A stretch of DNA of 64,000 bases from Bosea sp. BIWAKO-01. Its GTDB lineage: Bacteria; Pseudomonadota; Alphaproteobacteria; Rhizobiales; Beijerinckiaceae. Each line of letters starts with the position of its first letter. The first letter of the stretch is position 1. Below the pieces are notes generated by a model. The model had not been told where the DNA came from. It ran no database searches and saw only the letters and a program-made list of their open reading frames with translations. The DNA is taken from NCBI RefSeq assembly GCF_001748145.1, contig NZ_BCQA01000001.1:5854501-5918500 (forward strand), in the 5' to 3' direction. Position numbers and translations under genes: made by a program. Positions 34,852-41,563 of the stretch are shown one piece after another.

Positions 34852-35814
34852 ATGAACGCGGAACCTCGCCCCCTCCCTGATCCGTTCCGTACCGGACTCC
34901 TCACCGTCGGCGACGGCAACGAGATCTACTGGGAAATCTCGGGCAATCCCGACGGCAAGCCCGCCTTGTACCTGCATGGCGGCCCGGGCACCGGGCTCCG
35001 CTCCGGCAGCTATCGCCGCCATTTCGACCCGCAACGCTACTGCATCATTGGGATCGACCAGCGCGGCTGCGGGCGAAGCCGCCCCCTCGCCCCGGACGCT
35101 CCCAGCGAACTGCAGCGAAATACGACGCAGGCGCTGATCGGGGATATCGAGGCCGTCAGAGCGCATCTTGGCGTCGCGTCCTGGCTCGTCTCGGGCGTCT
35201 CCTGGGGCTCCACGCTGGCGCTGGCCTATGCGCAGGCGCTTCCGGACCGGGTCTCAGCGCTGGTGCTGGTCGCGGTCACCACGACCAGCCGCGAGGAGGT
35301 CGACTGGATCACCGAAGGCGTCGGGCGCCTGTTTCCCGAAGCCTGGCAGCGCTTCGAGCGGGAGTCCGGCCGGAGCCCCGGCGAGCGCGTCGTCGAAGCC
35401 TATGCCAGGCGGCTCGCCACGGGCGACCTCCGGGACCGCTTGCTCGCTTCTCGCGCCTGGAATGACTGGGAAGCGACGCATATCTCGCTCGATCCGGGCT
35501 GGGAGCCGGCCAGCCAGCCGCCCGACGAGGACCGGGCTTTCGCCTTCGCAACCCTGGTCACCCATTACTGGGCCCATGACGGATTTCTGCGGGATGGGCA
35601 GGAGATCCTCGGGCGCATCGCGGAAATCGCACATATTCCCGCCGTTCTCATCCATGGCCGCCGCGATTTCGGCGGCCCCGCGATCACCCCCTGGACTCTG
35701 CACCAGCACTGGCCGGCCAGCCGCCTGATCATCGTGGAAGGCGAAGGGCATGGCGGCCCGCAATGCTTCGCGCAGATGCGGCTGGCGCTCGACGCATTCG
35801 CGCAGAGTCGGTAA
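34852..35814 (+). CDS. pip: Proline iminopeptidase
   Basis: A 320-aa alpha/beta-hydrolase of the S33 family that removes N-terminal proline from peptides in the cytoplasm. Motifs: HGGPGTG (oxyanion), DQRGCGRS, nucleophile GVSWGST, the HGRRDFGGP block for the catalytic Asp, and the late His in GEGHGG. The ATG at 34852 lines up with the usual N-terminus (about 310-320 aa). An upstream ATG at 34759 has a good ribosome-binding-like site, but that lies inside the intergenic repeat, so it was not used. Confidence 0.9.
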   Translation: MNAEPRPLPDPFRTGLLTVGDGNEIYWEISGNPDGKPALYLHGGPGTGLRSGSYRRHFDPQRYCIIGIDQRGCGRSRPLAPDAPSELQRNTTQALIGDIEAVRAHLGVASWLVSGVSWGSTLALAYAQALPDRVSALVLVAVTTTSREEVDWITEGVGRLFPEAWQRFERESGRSPGERVVEAYARRLATGDLRDRLLASRAWNDWEATHISLDPGWEPASQPPDEDRAFAFATLVTHYWAHDGFLRDGQEILGRIAEIAHIPAVLIHGRRDFGGPAITPWTLHQHWPASRLIIVEGEGHGGPQCFAQMRLALDAFAQSR

Positions 35815-35890
35815 CGGGCGCGGCAGCCCTGCCCCATCCATCTGCTGTCTGGCGCGCGAAGGCCTGAGGCTAATGCGGCGCCCGCGTCTC

Positions 35891-36358
35891 CTACTGGATA
35901 TGCGCCGCGTTCAATCGCGGCCAATGGCGGTCGGCCTTGGCGATAAACCCTGCGGGATCCCCGAGCCAGGTCTTCCGGACAGCGCGATCGTAATTGAGGT
36001 AGAGCTTGCCATCGACGATGGACCACGCCTCGGGCTCGATCTTCACGAGATAGCCACGCGAGGTGCCATAGGCGCAGAAGCCGCCATAGGCCGGCAGGTA
36101 GCGCGCCGGATCGGCTTCGAACAACGCCTTGTGCGCGGCGCTGGCGAAGCGCCAGGTGGCGCCGTGAAGGCCGACGGAAAACTCCGGCTTGCCCAGCTTC
36201 GGGCCGCCATCGCGAAAATAGGCGACGGGATCGTAGCCGCGGATCGCGACCCCGTCCGGTGAACCCAGCGTGTTGACCGGGCGGGGCATCTCGGCCCGGA
36301 CACCCGATGCTGCGAGCACCGCGCCAGCGAGCAGGATGAAGCTGCGTCTGCCGAGCAC
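35891..36358 (-). CDS. Exported YHS-domain protein
   Basis: A 155-aa protein with a signal peptide (LGRRSFILLAGAVLAASGVRA). The YHS domain follows: RGYDPVAYFRDGGPKLG, GATWRFASAAHKALFEADPARYLP and YGGFCAYGTSRG. YHS domains are associated with metal handling and are often exported in Rhizobiales. The start is GTG 36358, chosen because GGGAGG lies six bases upstream and the signal peptide then begins correctly; a longer ATG start at 36475 would bury it. Confidence 0.85.
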   Translation of the reverse strand: MLGRRSFILLAGAVLAASGVRAEMPRPVNTLGSPDGVAIRGYDPVAYFRDGGPKLGKPEFSVGLHGATWRFASAAHKALFEADPARYLPAYGGFCAYGTSRGYLVKIEPEAWSIVDGKLYLNYDRAVRKTWLGDPAGFIAKADRHWPRLNAAHIQ

Positions 36359-36817
36359 GGCATGCCTCCCGTCCCTCTCGCCATTCGCGACGAACGCGCG
36401 TCCGGCAGGGCCGGCGCCGAGATCATCATCGGCCGCCCCCGCGCTGCGGATCGGAGGCATCGTTTCGTGGTCCATCTCGTCTCTCCGGAGCAGCCGCCCC
36501 AGGCGGCTTTGGGGGAGAGATCGCGCGGCGGGGCGATTTGGTTACATCGTCACGCAGACGTGAGCGCCTGGCTGAGGCGGAGATGAGCGCTAGCAGAACC
36601 ATCCCCATGCACAGCCGTGGGCTGCAGTATCGACCACGGCGGCGAGGAAGGATCGGGCGCGCCCATTGTTCCTGCGGCACATGGACGTGGTCAGCCTCCG
36701 CCCCAGAACTCTCTCGCCCCCTCGCGATCTGTCCCCCTTCACGGAGATTTCGTCGGAGCCGACGAGCAGCTTTGTTTACAGTCCTGCGCTACGTCCCCAA
36801 CACCGCGACACAAGGAG
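36359..36817. other. Intergenic region
   Basis: Divergent region between the YHS gene and a small membrane-protein gene. No supported gene, clear operator or EcfG-type promoter is seen. Confidence 0.4.
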
Positions 36818-37135
36818 ATGGAATTGAGTTTTTCCAGGGTGGCAAAGGCCGTTGGTTCGGTGAGTTTCCTTTTGGGGATCGTGATTGCCGCCATCAGCGT
36901 GCAATTCCCGGACCTGTTTCAAGACATGGGGCCCATTCAACAAATCGGCGCAGCAAGCTTCTTCTTTGCTGGCGCGTTTGTCGCGATGCAAACCCTCGTC
37001 AAGCGAATGGAAGGCGGACATCCCGATGATAGCTCGCTCGCGGCGAGCTTGAAGGAGCTATCTGGGTCATTGCTCTATTCGATCGTTGGCCTGACCGTTA
37101 CGGCGATGTCGGTCTGGGCGTCATTGACGCAGTAG
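36818..37135 (+). CDS. Small membrane protein, unknown
   Basis: A 105-aa protein with three hydrophobic segments (VGSVSFLLGIVIAAISV, ASFFFAGAFVAMQTLV and LLYSIVGLTVTAMSVWASL). No family is recognised. AAGGAG is directly before the ATG; a TTG two codons later would have better spacing. The codon bias and AT-richer composition differ somewhat from the neighbours. Confidence 0.55.
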   Translation: MELSFSRVAKAVGSVSFLLGIVIAAISVQFPDLFQDMGPIQQIGAASFFFAGAFVAMQTLVKRMEGGHPDDSSLAASLKELSGSLLYSIVGLTVTAMSVWASLTQ

Positions 37136-37453
37136 GCATGCCACGCGAACGGTCCGGGCCGGACGCCGGTCAGCGGTCCGCCCTGCCTTGCCAGGCATCG
37201 CGTGATCGCAAGGCGTCACTCGACCCCTCATGCGACGCGAGCGATATCGCCCCCAGCCACTCGCCGGCAACATAGCCGCGGACGACGGCGATACGAAACG
37301 GGTATGACGGATCGGGGACGGCGCATCGCCGGTCTATGGAAGGTCACTGAACGATCTCGCCTCGCAAGGAGCTGCTCGCCTCCGCATCCAGCTGACCGCA
37401 TACATTTAGTGCGTTACGTAAAGATCAGGATCGGGGGCCACAGACGACGGTCA
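37136..37453. other. Intergenic region
   Basis: No supported gene, terminator or operator is seen here. Confidence 0.35.
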
Positions 37454-37732
37454 ATGGACATGATGCTGCTTGCTCTATGGCTCACGACGATCGTTGTCGG
37501 CCCACTCCTGCTCGGCTGGGCTCGACGGCCACACATTCAGGCCGCCACGCTGGCCATCGCATCGTGCGCCGTGTTTGCCGTATATTCCGCGCTCCAGCCT
37601 CCCGATCGGCATTATCTGGACGGCATCGTTTTCTGGTCGCTGCTCGGCGTCGTCGTGAACACGGCTCTGGCCGTCGGATCATGGGCAGCTGGGCGCGCCG
37701 CACGGTCGCTGCTCGACCGCCGGGCGCAGTGA
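37454..37732 (+). CDS. Small membrane protein, unknown
   Basis: A 92-aa protein with three predicted helices (MLLALWLTTIVVGPLLLGW, TLAIASCAVFAVYSAL, GIVFWSLLGVVVNTALAVGSW) and a basic tail (GRAARSLLDRRAQ). No family is recognised. It is supported by hydrophobic pattern and codon usage only. Confidence 0.5.
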   Translation: MDMMLLALWLTTIVVGPLLLGWARRPHIQAATLAIASCAVFAVYSALQPPDRHYLDGIVFWSLLGVVVNTALAVGSWAAGRAARSLLDRRAQ

Positions 37733-37805
37733 GAGCTGGACAGTGGCAGCGCCCCGCCCCCCTCGTCGCCCTAGTCTATGATCAGTGCGTTGCAGCATAA
37801 AACCT

Positions 37806-37819
37806 TTCGCGATCGCGAA
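37806..37819. promoter_or_regulatory. Perfect 14-bp palindrome
   Basis: TTCGCGATCGCGAA is perfectly self-complementary. It lies between a small membrane-protein gene and the tandem duplicated unit. It could be an operator; no regulator is assigned. Confidence 0.35.
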
Positions 37820-38014
37820 GCGCTGTCATTCCTTTTCGACCTCTACTGTCATGCCGCCCCGCTCTTGCAACTTAGGAAAGGCATCTCCGGGCCGCTCGTC
37901 GCAAGCTTCGCTCACTGAACGCGTGCCTGGTTTGCCGCTCTCTCCGGTTCTATTTCACGCGACGAGAGGTCGTCTGGCCAAAACACGCAATGCCGAAGTC
38001 TTGGCATCGTTAAG

Positions 38015-38028
38015 TTAACATTTGTTAA
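38015..38028. promoter_or_regulatory. TTAA-N6-TTAA motif upstream of secreted-peptide gene 1
   Basis: TTAACATTTGTTAA lies 201 bases before the start codon. The second copy has TTAACACTTGGTAA at 38816-38829, also 201 bases before its start. Similar to, but one base shorter in spacing than, a CtrA site. Confidence 0.35.
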
Positions 38029-38165
38029 GGCGCCATTCAAACAGCCTTGATCCCAGGTTGAATCCCGGTTTGGGGCGACAATTTGCGTATTTGATGAATT
38101 TCACAGGAAATCAGATCACGGTCATTTGCATGAACATTTCAATTCACCGACGGTAATATGGATAA

Positions 38166-38189
38166 GAAGTCGGATTTCAGCCCGACTTC
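38166..38189 (+). promoter_or_regulatory. Leader hairpin of secreted-peptide gene 1
   Basis: GAAGTCGG (38166-38173) and CCGACTTC (38182-38189) form a perfect 8-bp stem with an 8-base loop, 27 bases upstream of the start codon. The same element appears in the paralogue (38967-38990) with one mismatch and one G-T pair. A leader regulatory role is inferred. Confidence 0.5.
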
Positions 38190-38215
38190 GTGCATTGGGT
38201 TACAGGAGATCAGTC

Positions 38216-38440
38216 ATGATCACTTACAAGATAGCCCTTGTCGGAGGCCTTCTCGCATTGTTCGGGATGGCCAACACGGCGCAAGCCTACGAGTTCGGCC
38301 CCGAAAGCATCGTCCACGAGCAGTACCAGAATCCGTACGCCCTGCAGGAGCAGCAGCAGTATCGCGCCTATCACGAACACATGAAGGAGCTGCGCGAGCA
38401 TCCCTATGTCGCGCCGGCGACGCGGCGCCATCACGGCTGA
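38216..38440 (+). CDS. Secreted 74-aa protein of a two-member unknown family, copy 1
   Basis: A 74-aa protein with a signal peptide (ITYKIALVGGLLALFGMANTAQA, probable cleavage after AQA). The mature part, about 50 aa, is charged and aromatic: EFGPESIVHEQYQNPYALQ, then the stretch QQQYRAYHEHMKELR, and a short basic/His tail. No family is recognised. The ATG has GGAGAT upstream. The paralogue at 39017 is about 70% identical; QQQYRAYHEHMKELR is invariant. It has its own leader hairpin and terminator. Confidence 0.75.
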   Translation: MITYKIALVGGLLALFGMANTAQAYEFGPESIVHEQYQNPYALQEQQQYRAYHEHMKELREHPYVAPATRRHHG

Positions 38441-38461
38441 GAGGCGCGCACATCCAGGTGA

Positions 38462-38483
38462 AGGGGCCGCACCAGCGGCCCCT
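38462..38483 (+). terminator. Terminator of secreted-peptide gene 1
   Basis: AGGGGCCGC (38462-38470) pairs perfectly with GCGGCCCCT (38475-38483), with loop ACCA, followed by CTGTTT, 21 bases after the stop codon. Confidence 0.75.
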
Positions 38484-38801
38484 CTGTTTGGGGGGGCTCG
38501 CCCCGTCGGCCTGCGGCCGATTGGCTGGGCTGCAGGGCCAAATGGCCACTTTGCGGAGCTCCCCGCTCGGGCAATGATGGCCAGCCGAAGCTCCGCGTCG
38601 CTTTTGCCTGAAACCTGCCTGGCTAAAGCGCTCCTCGTTCAATCGTCTCTGAAGCGGGCCGTGTCAGTCCTGCAGCGACGCGGACCAGCTTCTCGGCTTT
38701 GCCGCTGGCTCCATTCGGAGACGGCGCGCTCGGTCAGCAATCCCTACGAGCCTGCCACAATGGGGCCGGGGCCGGCTCCCGAAGAAAGATCGCGCCAAAG
38801 C
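38484..38801. other. Spacer between the duplicated units
   Basis: No supported gene. An inverted repeat, GCGGAGCT (38553-38560) and AGCTCCGC (38589-38596), is present. This stretch has no counterpart next to the second unit. Confidence 0.4.
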
Positions 38802-38966
38802 GTCAGCATCGCAGATTAACACTTGGTAATTCTATATTCAGATAGATTTAATCCAGAATGCAAACCTGCAATAGGATTCAAAATCTGACAATCTACAGAT
38901 TCACGAAGAAATAATATCACGTTTATTTGTATGAACATTTCGGCGTCTCGGCAGTATGATAGATAC

Positions 38967-38990
38967 GAAGTCGGAATTCACCCCGGCCTC
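38967..38990 (+). promoter_or_regulatory. Leader hairpin of secreted-peptide gene 2
   Basis: GAAGTCGG (38967-38974) pairs with CCGGCCTC (38983-38990), with one mismatch and one G-T pair. It corresponds to the perfect hairpin at 38166-38189. Confidence 0.45.
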
Positions 38991-39016
38991 GTGGATTAAA
39001 ACTCAGGAGATCAGTC

Positions 39017-39241
39017 ATGATCACTTACAAGATAGCCCTCGCAGGAGGCCTTCTCGCTCTGTTCGGCCTTGCCAACACGGCGCAGGCCACCGAGTTCGGC
39101 GTCGAGAGCATCATTCATGAGCAGGCCGAGAACCCGCTGGCCCTGCGCGAGCAGCAGCAGTATCGCGCCTATCACGAACATATGAAGGAGCTGCGCGCTC
39201 ATCAGCTCGTCGCCCCGGCCATGCCGCAGCATCGCAGCTGA
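39017..39241 (+). CDS. Secreted 74-aa protein of a two-member unknown family, copy 2
   Basis: A 74-aa protein with signal peptide (ITYKIALAGGLLALFGLANTAQA) and mature chain beginning TEFGVESIIHEQ. It shares QQQYRAYHEHMKELR exactly with the paralogue; differences are concentrated in the early mature region and the tail (APAMPQHRS). The ribosome-binding site and the first 20 coding bases are identical in both copies. Function unknown; the aromatic/charged core suggests an interaction surface. Confidence 0.75.
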   Translation: MITYKIALAGGLLALFGLANTAQATEFGVESIIHEQAENPLALREQQQYRAYHEHMKELRAHQLVAPAMPQHRS

Positions 39242-39264
39242 GAAGCAAGCACGCCTCGAAGAAG

Positions 39265-39289
39265 AGGGCCGCCGCCGCGGCCCTTTTTT
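39265..39289 (+). terminator. Terminator of secreted-peptide gene 2
   Basis: AGGGCCGC (39265-39272) and GCGGCCCT (39277-39284) form a perfect stem with loop CGCC, followed by six T. It is 23 bases after the stop codon. Confidence 0.85.
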
Positions 39290-39384
39290 ATGCCTCGGGA
39301 TCAGCCCGGGCCTGGACCAATCGCTGTGCCGTCGGCCGCCCCTCCGGTATAGGAGGGCGCGCGCAGAACCTGACGCTCACGGGC

Positions 39385-39570
39385 ATGAAGGTGAAAATGC
39401 GCAACGCCGCCGATGGCCGCTGGATGTGGGTGATCGTCGGCGCGGACCGCAAGGTCATGGTGTTCGAGCGCGACATCGTCTGGATCAGCTTCCCCGGCCA
39501 TCGCGGGACGGAGAAGTGGCTGCACGATGCCTGGCTCGCCGCGAAGGGACACAGCGTTCGGCAATCCTGA
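39385..39570 (+). CDS. Small hypothetical protein
   Basis: A 61-aa protein with high aromatic content (RWMWVIVGADRKVMVFERDIVW, KWLHDAWLAAKGHS). The beta-strand-rich first half may be a small YegP-like or DUF1508-like fold, but this is a guess. There is no strong ribosome-binding site. Kept at low confidence because the alternation of hydrophobic residues looks like a real protein. Confidence 0.4.
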   Translation: MKVKMRNAADGRWMWVIVGADRKVMVFERDIVWISFPGHRGTEKWLHDAWLAAKGHSVRQS

Positions 39571-39808
39571 AGGTTGGCGGCGGGGCCAAGGGGGCATGCC
39601 GCTCATGGACCGGCGAGCACCCCTTGGCCTTGCCGGCCAGCGATCACGGCGACGGCGATGGAGGCAAGCCCATACGGCGCGGGAACCTGCCCCGGCCCAA
39701 AATCCCCACCGGATTGAAGCTCTGCGGCATGGACGCGACCGGAACCGCCGCTCCCGGACGCTTGCGAGCGTGCAGGGTGAGTGCAAGGCTTCAGTCAACG
39801 GAGCGACA

Positions 39809-40291
39809 TTGGATTTCAGACGCATGGCGACGAACATCACGGGCGCTGGAACGCTGGTCGCAACGCTCTTCCTGCTGGCATCGTCCGCTGGACCTGTGCT
39901 GGCGAAGCCAAATCAGCGCAGCGCCATATTGGGGTGGTGGATTTGGAACGAGAGTGGGATTTCTGCGGCAGAACCCAGGGAAAGACAGCAGAGCGAGCCA
40001 AGTTTCGCATTCAACTTCCGAGAGAACGGCGTCCTGGATAGCTTCGTTCATATGCCCAGCGGCCTGGGACGAGGATCAGGCGAAGCTCTTGGCTCCGAAG
40101 GGCGCTATCGCCTGACGCACGGTCGCCTTGTCATCACGCGAGACCGAGAGTCGGCCGACGGCTGGCCGAGCCGGAACGACAACCCGCCTCTCCGGTACTC
40201 CTGCCGCTTTGAGCTGGCGCCCGATGCTGCCAGCTTCGTCCTCGCCAATTGCCCGATCTCTGGAGCTTGGGTTCGGAACGTACGCGAATAG
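39809..40291 (+). CDS. Exported hypothetical protein
   Basis: A 160-aa protein with a signal peptide (NITGAGTLVATLFLLASSAGPVLA). The mature domain looks like an extracytoplasmic beta-rich domain (LGWWIWNESG, FRENGVLDSF, EGRYRLTHGRLVITR) with cysteines in RYSCRF and LANCPI that could form a disulfide. The start is taken as TTG 39809 because GGAG lies six bases upstream; ATG 39824 is the alternative. Function unknown. Confidence 0.6.
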   Translation: MDFRRMATNITGAGTLVATLFLLASSAGPVLAKPNQRSAILGWWIWNESGISAAEPRERQQSEPSFAFNFRENGVLDSFVHMPSGLGRGSGEALGSEGRYRLTHGRLVITRDRESADGWPSRNDNPPLRYSCRFELAPDAASFVLANCPISGAWVRNVRE

Positions 40292-40351
40292 ACCCCGCTC
40301 GCGGCCCGAAGCGAACGGCACACGGGTAGGCGCAACGCCCCCTGCCCGCGC

Positions 40352-41563
40352 TCAGCGCACTGACGGACCGGCCCCTCCCTCCCCGCCGAGCTCGACCCAA
40401 TAGCCTGGCTGATAGGGCAGCGGCAGGAAGCGCTGATGCAGCTCCCGCAGCGTGGCCTCGGGATCGAGATCCGCAAAGAGGTCCGGATGGAGCCAGCGGG
40501 CAATCTGCTGGATGGCAACGAACTGATAGGGGTTGTTGTAGAACTGATGCCAGATCGCGTGGACGCGCCCGCTCTTCACCGCCGCCGTATGGGCGAAGGC
40601 CGGGCGCTTCGCAAGATTGGCGAGTTTCCGCCTGGCTTCCGTCAGATCCGCGCCCGGTCCGAGCCCGACCCAGGCGCCGCCCGGCGCGAGCGCACCCCAG
40701 TTGCCGCCGGTCGCGATCACCACATCGGGGTTCATGGCGATGATCGTCTCGGGGTTCACCGTGCCGAAGGTGCCCGGCAGGATGAGGCTGCCGAGGTTCC
40801 GCCCGCCCGCAACCTCGACCATCCTGCCGAAATTCTCCGGCCCGAAGGTCATGCAGCAATCGTCGGAATAGCCGGGAATGCGGTCGACCATGACGAGCGG
40901 CCGCTTGAGATCGGCCACCGCCGCGAGGCGATCGGTGACGCGTGCAATCTCGCGGGCGCGGAAGGCGATGAGCTCCTCGGCGACTTCCGACCGGCCAAAC
41001 AGCCGCCCCATCAGCCGAAGCGACGGCTCCGTGTTCACGAACGGCGCGTGACGGAAATCGACATAGACAACGGGAATCCCGACTGATGCGAGCTTTTCGA
41101 CGAGCTTTGTCTCTGCGCCGGCGATCTGTGCCTCGACATTGAGGAACAGCACATCCGCTCTCAGGGCGATCACCGTCTCGATATCAAGATTGCCCTCGCT
41201 GATGTTTCCGAGCGCCGGCAGCGTCGCGATCGCGGGATAGCGCTCGAGATAGGCGCGGTAGCTATCGGGATCGGCCTTCTGCAGATCATCGCGCCAGCCG
41301 ACAATGCGGCGGAACGGCGCCTCCCGGTCGAGCGCGGCGACGGCATGGATCTGCCGCCCCTCGCCCAGGATCACGCGCTGGACCGGAACCGACACCGTGA
41401 CGACGCGCCCGAGCACGTCGGTCACGGAGACCTGCTCGGCCCAGGCCGGCCCGGCGCCTGCGATCACCGCGAACGCAAGCGCAAGGCAGCGCAGGAGCGC
41501 CGCGAGCGCGCGGCCGCCTGCGCCGCGGCGGGCACGCTGAGGGGTTTCGCCGCGACCCACCAT
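40352..41563 (-). CDS. ABC substrate-binding protein, iron-siderophore/cobalamin type (BtuF/FhuD family)
   Basis: A 403-aa periplasmic protein with a long N-terminal basic region and signal helix (LLRCLALAFAVIAGAGPAWA). The TroA/BtuF-type fold opens with VTDVLGRVVTVSVPVQRV and GEGRQIHAVAAL. The second lobe has NPDVVIATGGNW. DDCCMTFGP is unusual and may be a binding-loop cysteine pair. Its start overlaps the receptor stop by one base (TAATG), so they are co-expressed, but the FecCD-type permease and ATPase are absent. Confidence 0.85.
   Translation of the reverse strand: MVGRGETPQRARRGAGGRALAALLRCLALAFAVIAGAGPAWAEQVSVTDVLGRVVTVSVPVQRVILGEGRQIHAVAALDREAPFRRIVGWRDDLQKADPDSYRAYLERYPAIATLPALGNISEGNLDIETVIALRADVLFLNVEAQIAGAETKLVEKLASVGIPVVYVDFRHAPFVNTEPSLRLMGRLFGRSEVAEELIAFRAREIARVTDRLAAVADLKRPLVMVDRIPGYSDDCCMTFGPENFGRMVEVAGGRNLGSLILPGTFGTVNPETIIAMNPDVVIATGGNWGALAPGGAWVGLGPGADLTEARRKLANLAKRPAFAHTAAVKSGRVHAIWHQFYNNPYQFVAIQQIARWLHPDLFADLDPEATLRELHQRFLPLPYQPGYWVELGGEGGAGPSVR

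Larger units (their letters stand above)
38001..38483 (+). repeat. Tandem duplicated transcription unit, copy 1
   Basis: Upstream motif, promoter region, hairpin leader, 74-aa gene and terminator all recur 801 bases downstream (38802-39284), with matching offsets for each element: TTAA motif 38015 and 38816, leader hairpin 38166 and 38967, start 38216 and 39017. Between them the sequence is unrelated. Confidence 0.85.
38802..39284 (+). repeat. Tandem duplicated transcription unit, copy 2
   Basis: Homologue of 38001-38483 at an 801-base period. The upstream part is markedly AT-rich (38815-38935) and more diverged than the leader and coding parts. Confidence 0.85.

Noticed and set aside
37785..38018. 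77-codon plus-strand frame
   Set aside because: Ser/Pro/Arg composition, no start site, and it runs into the conserved upstream part of the duplicated unit.
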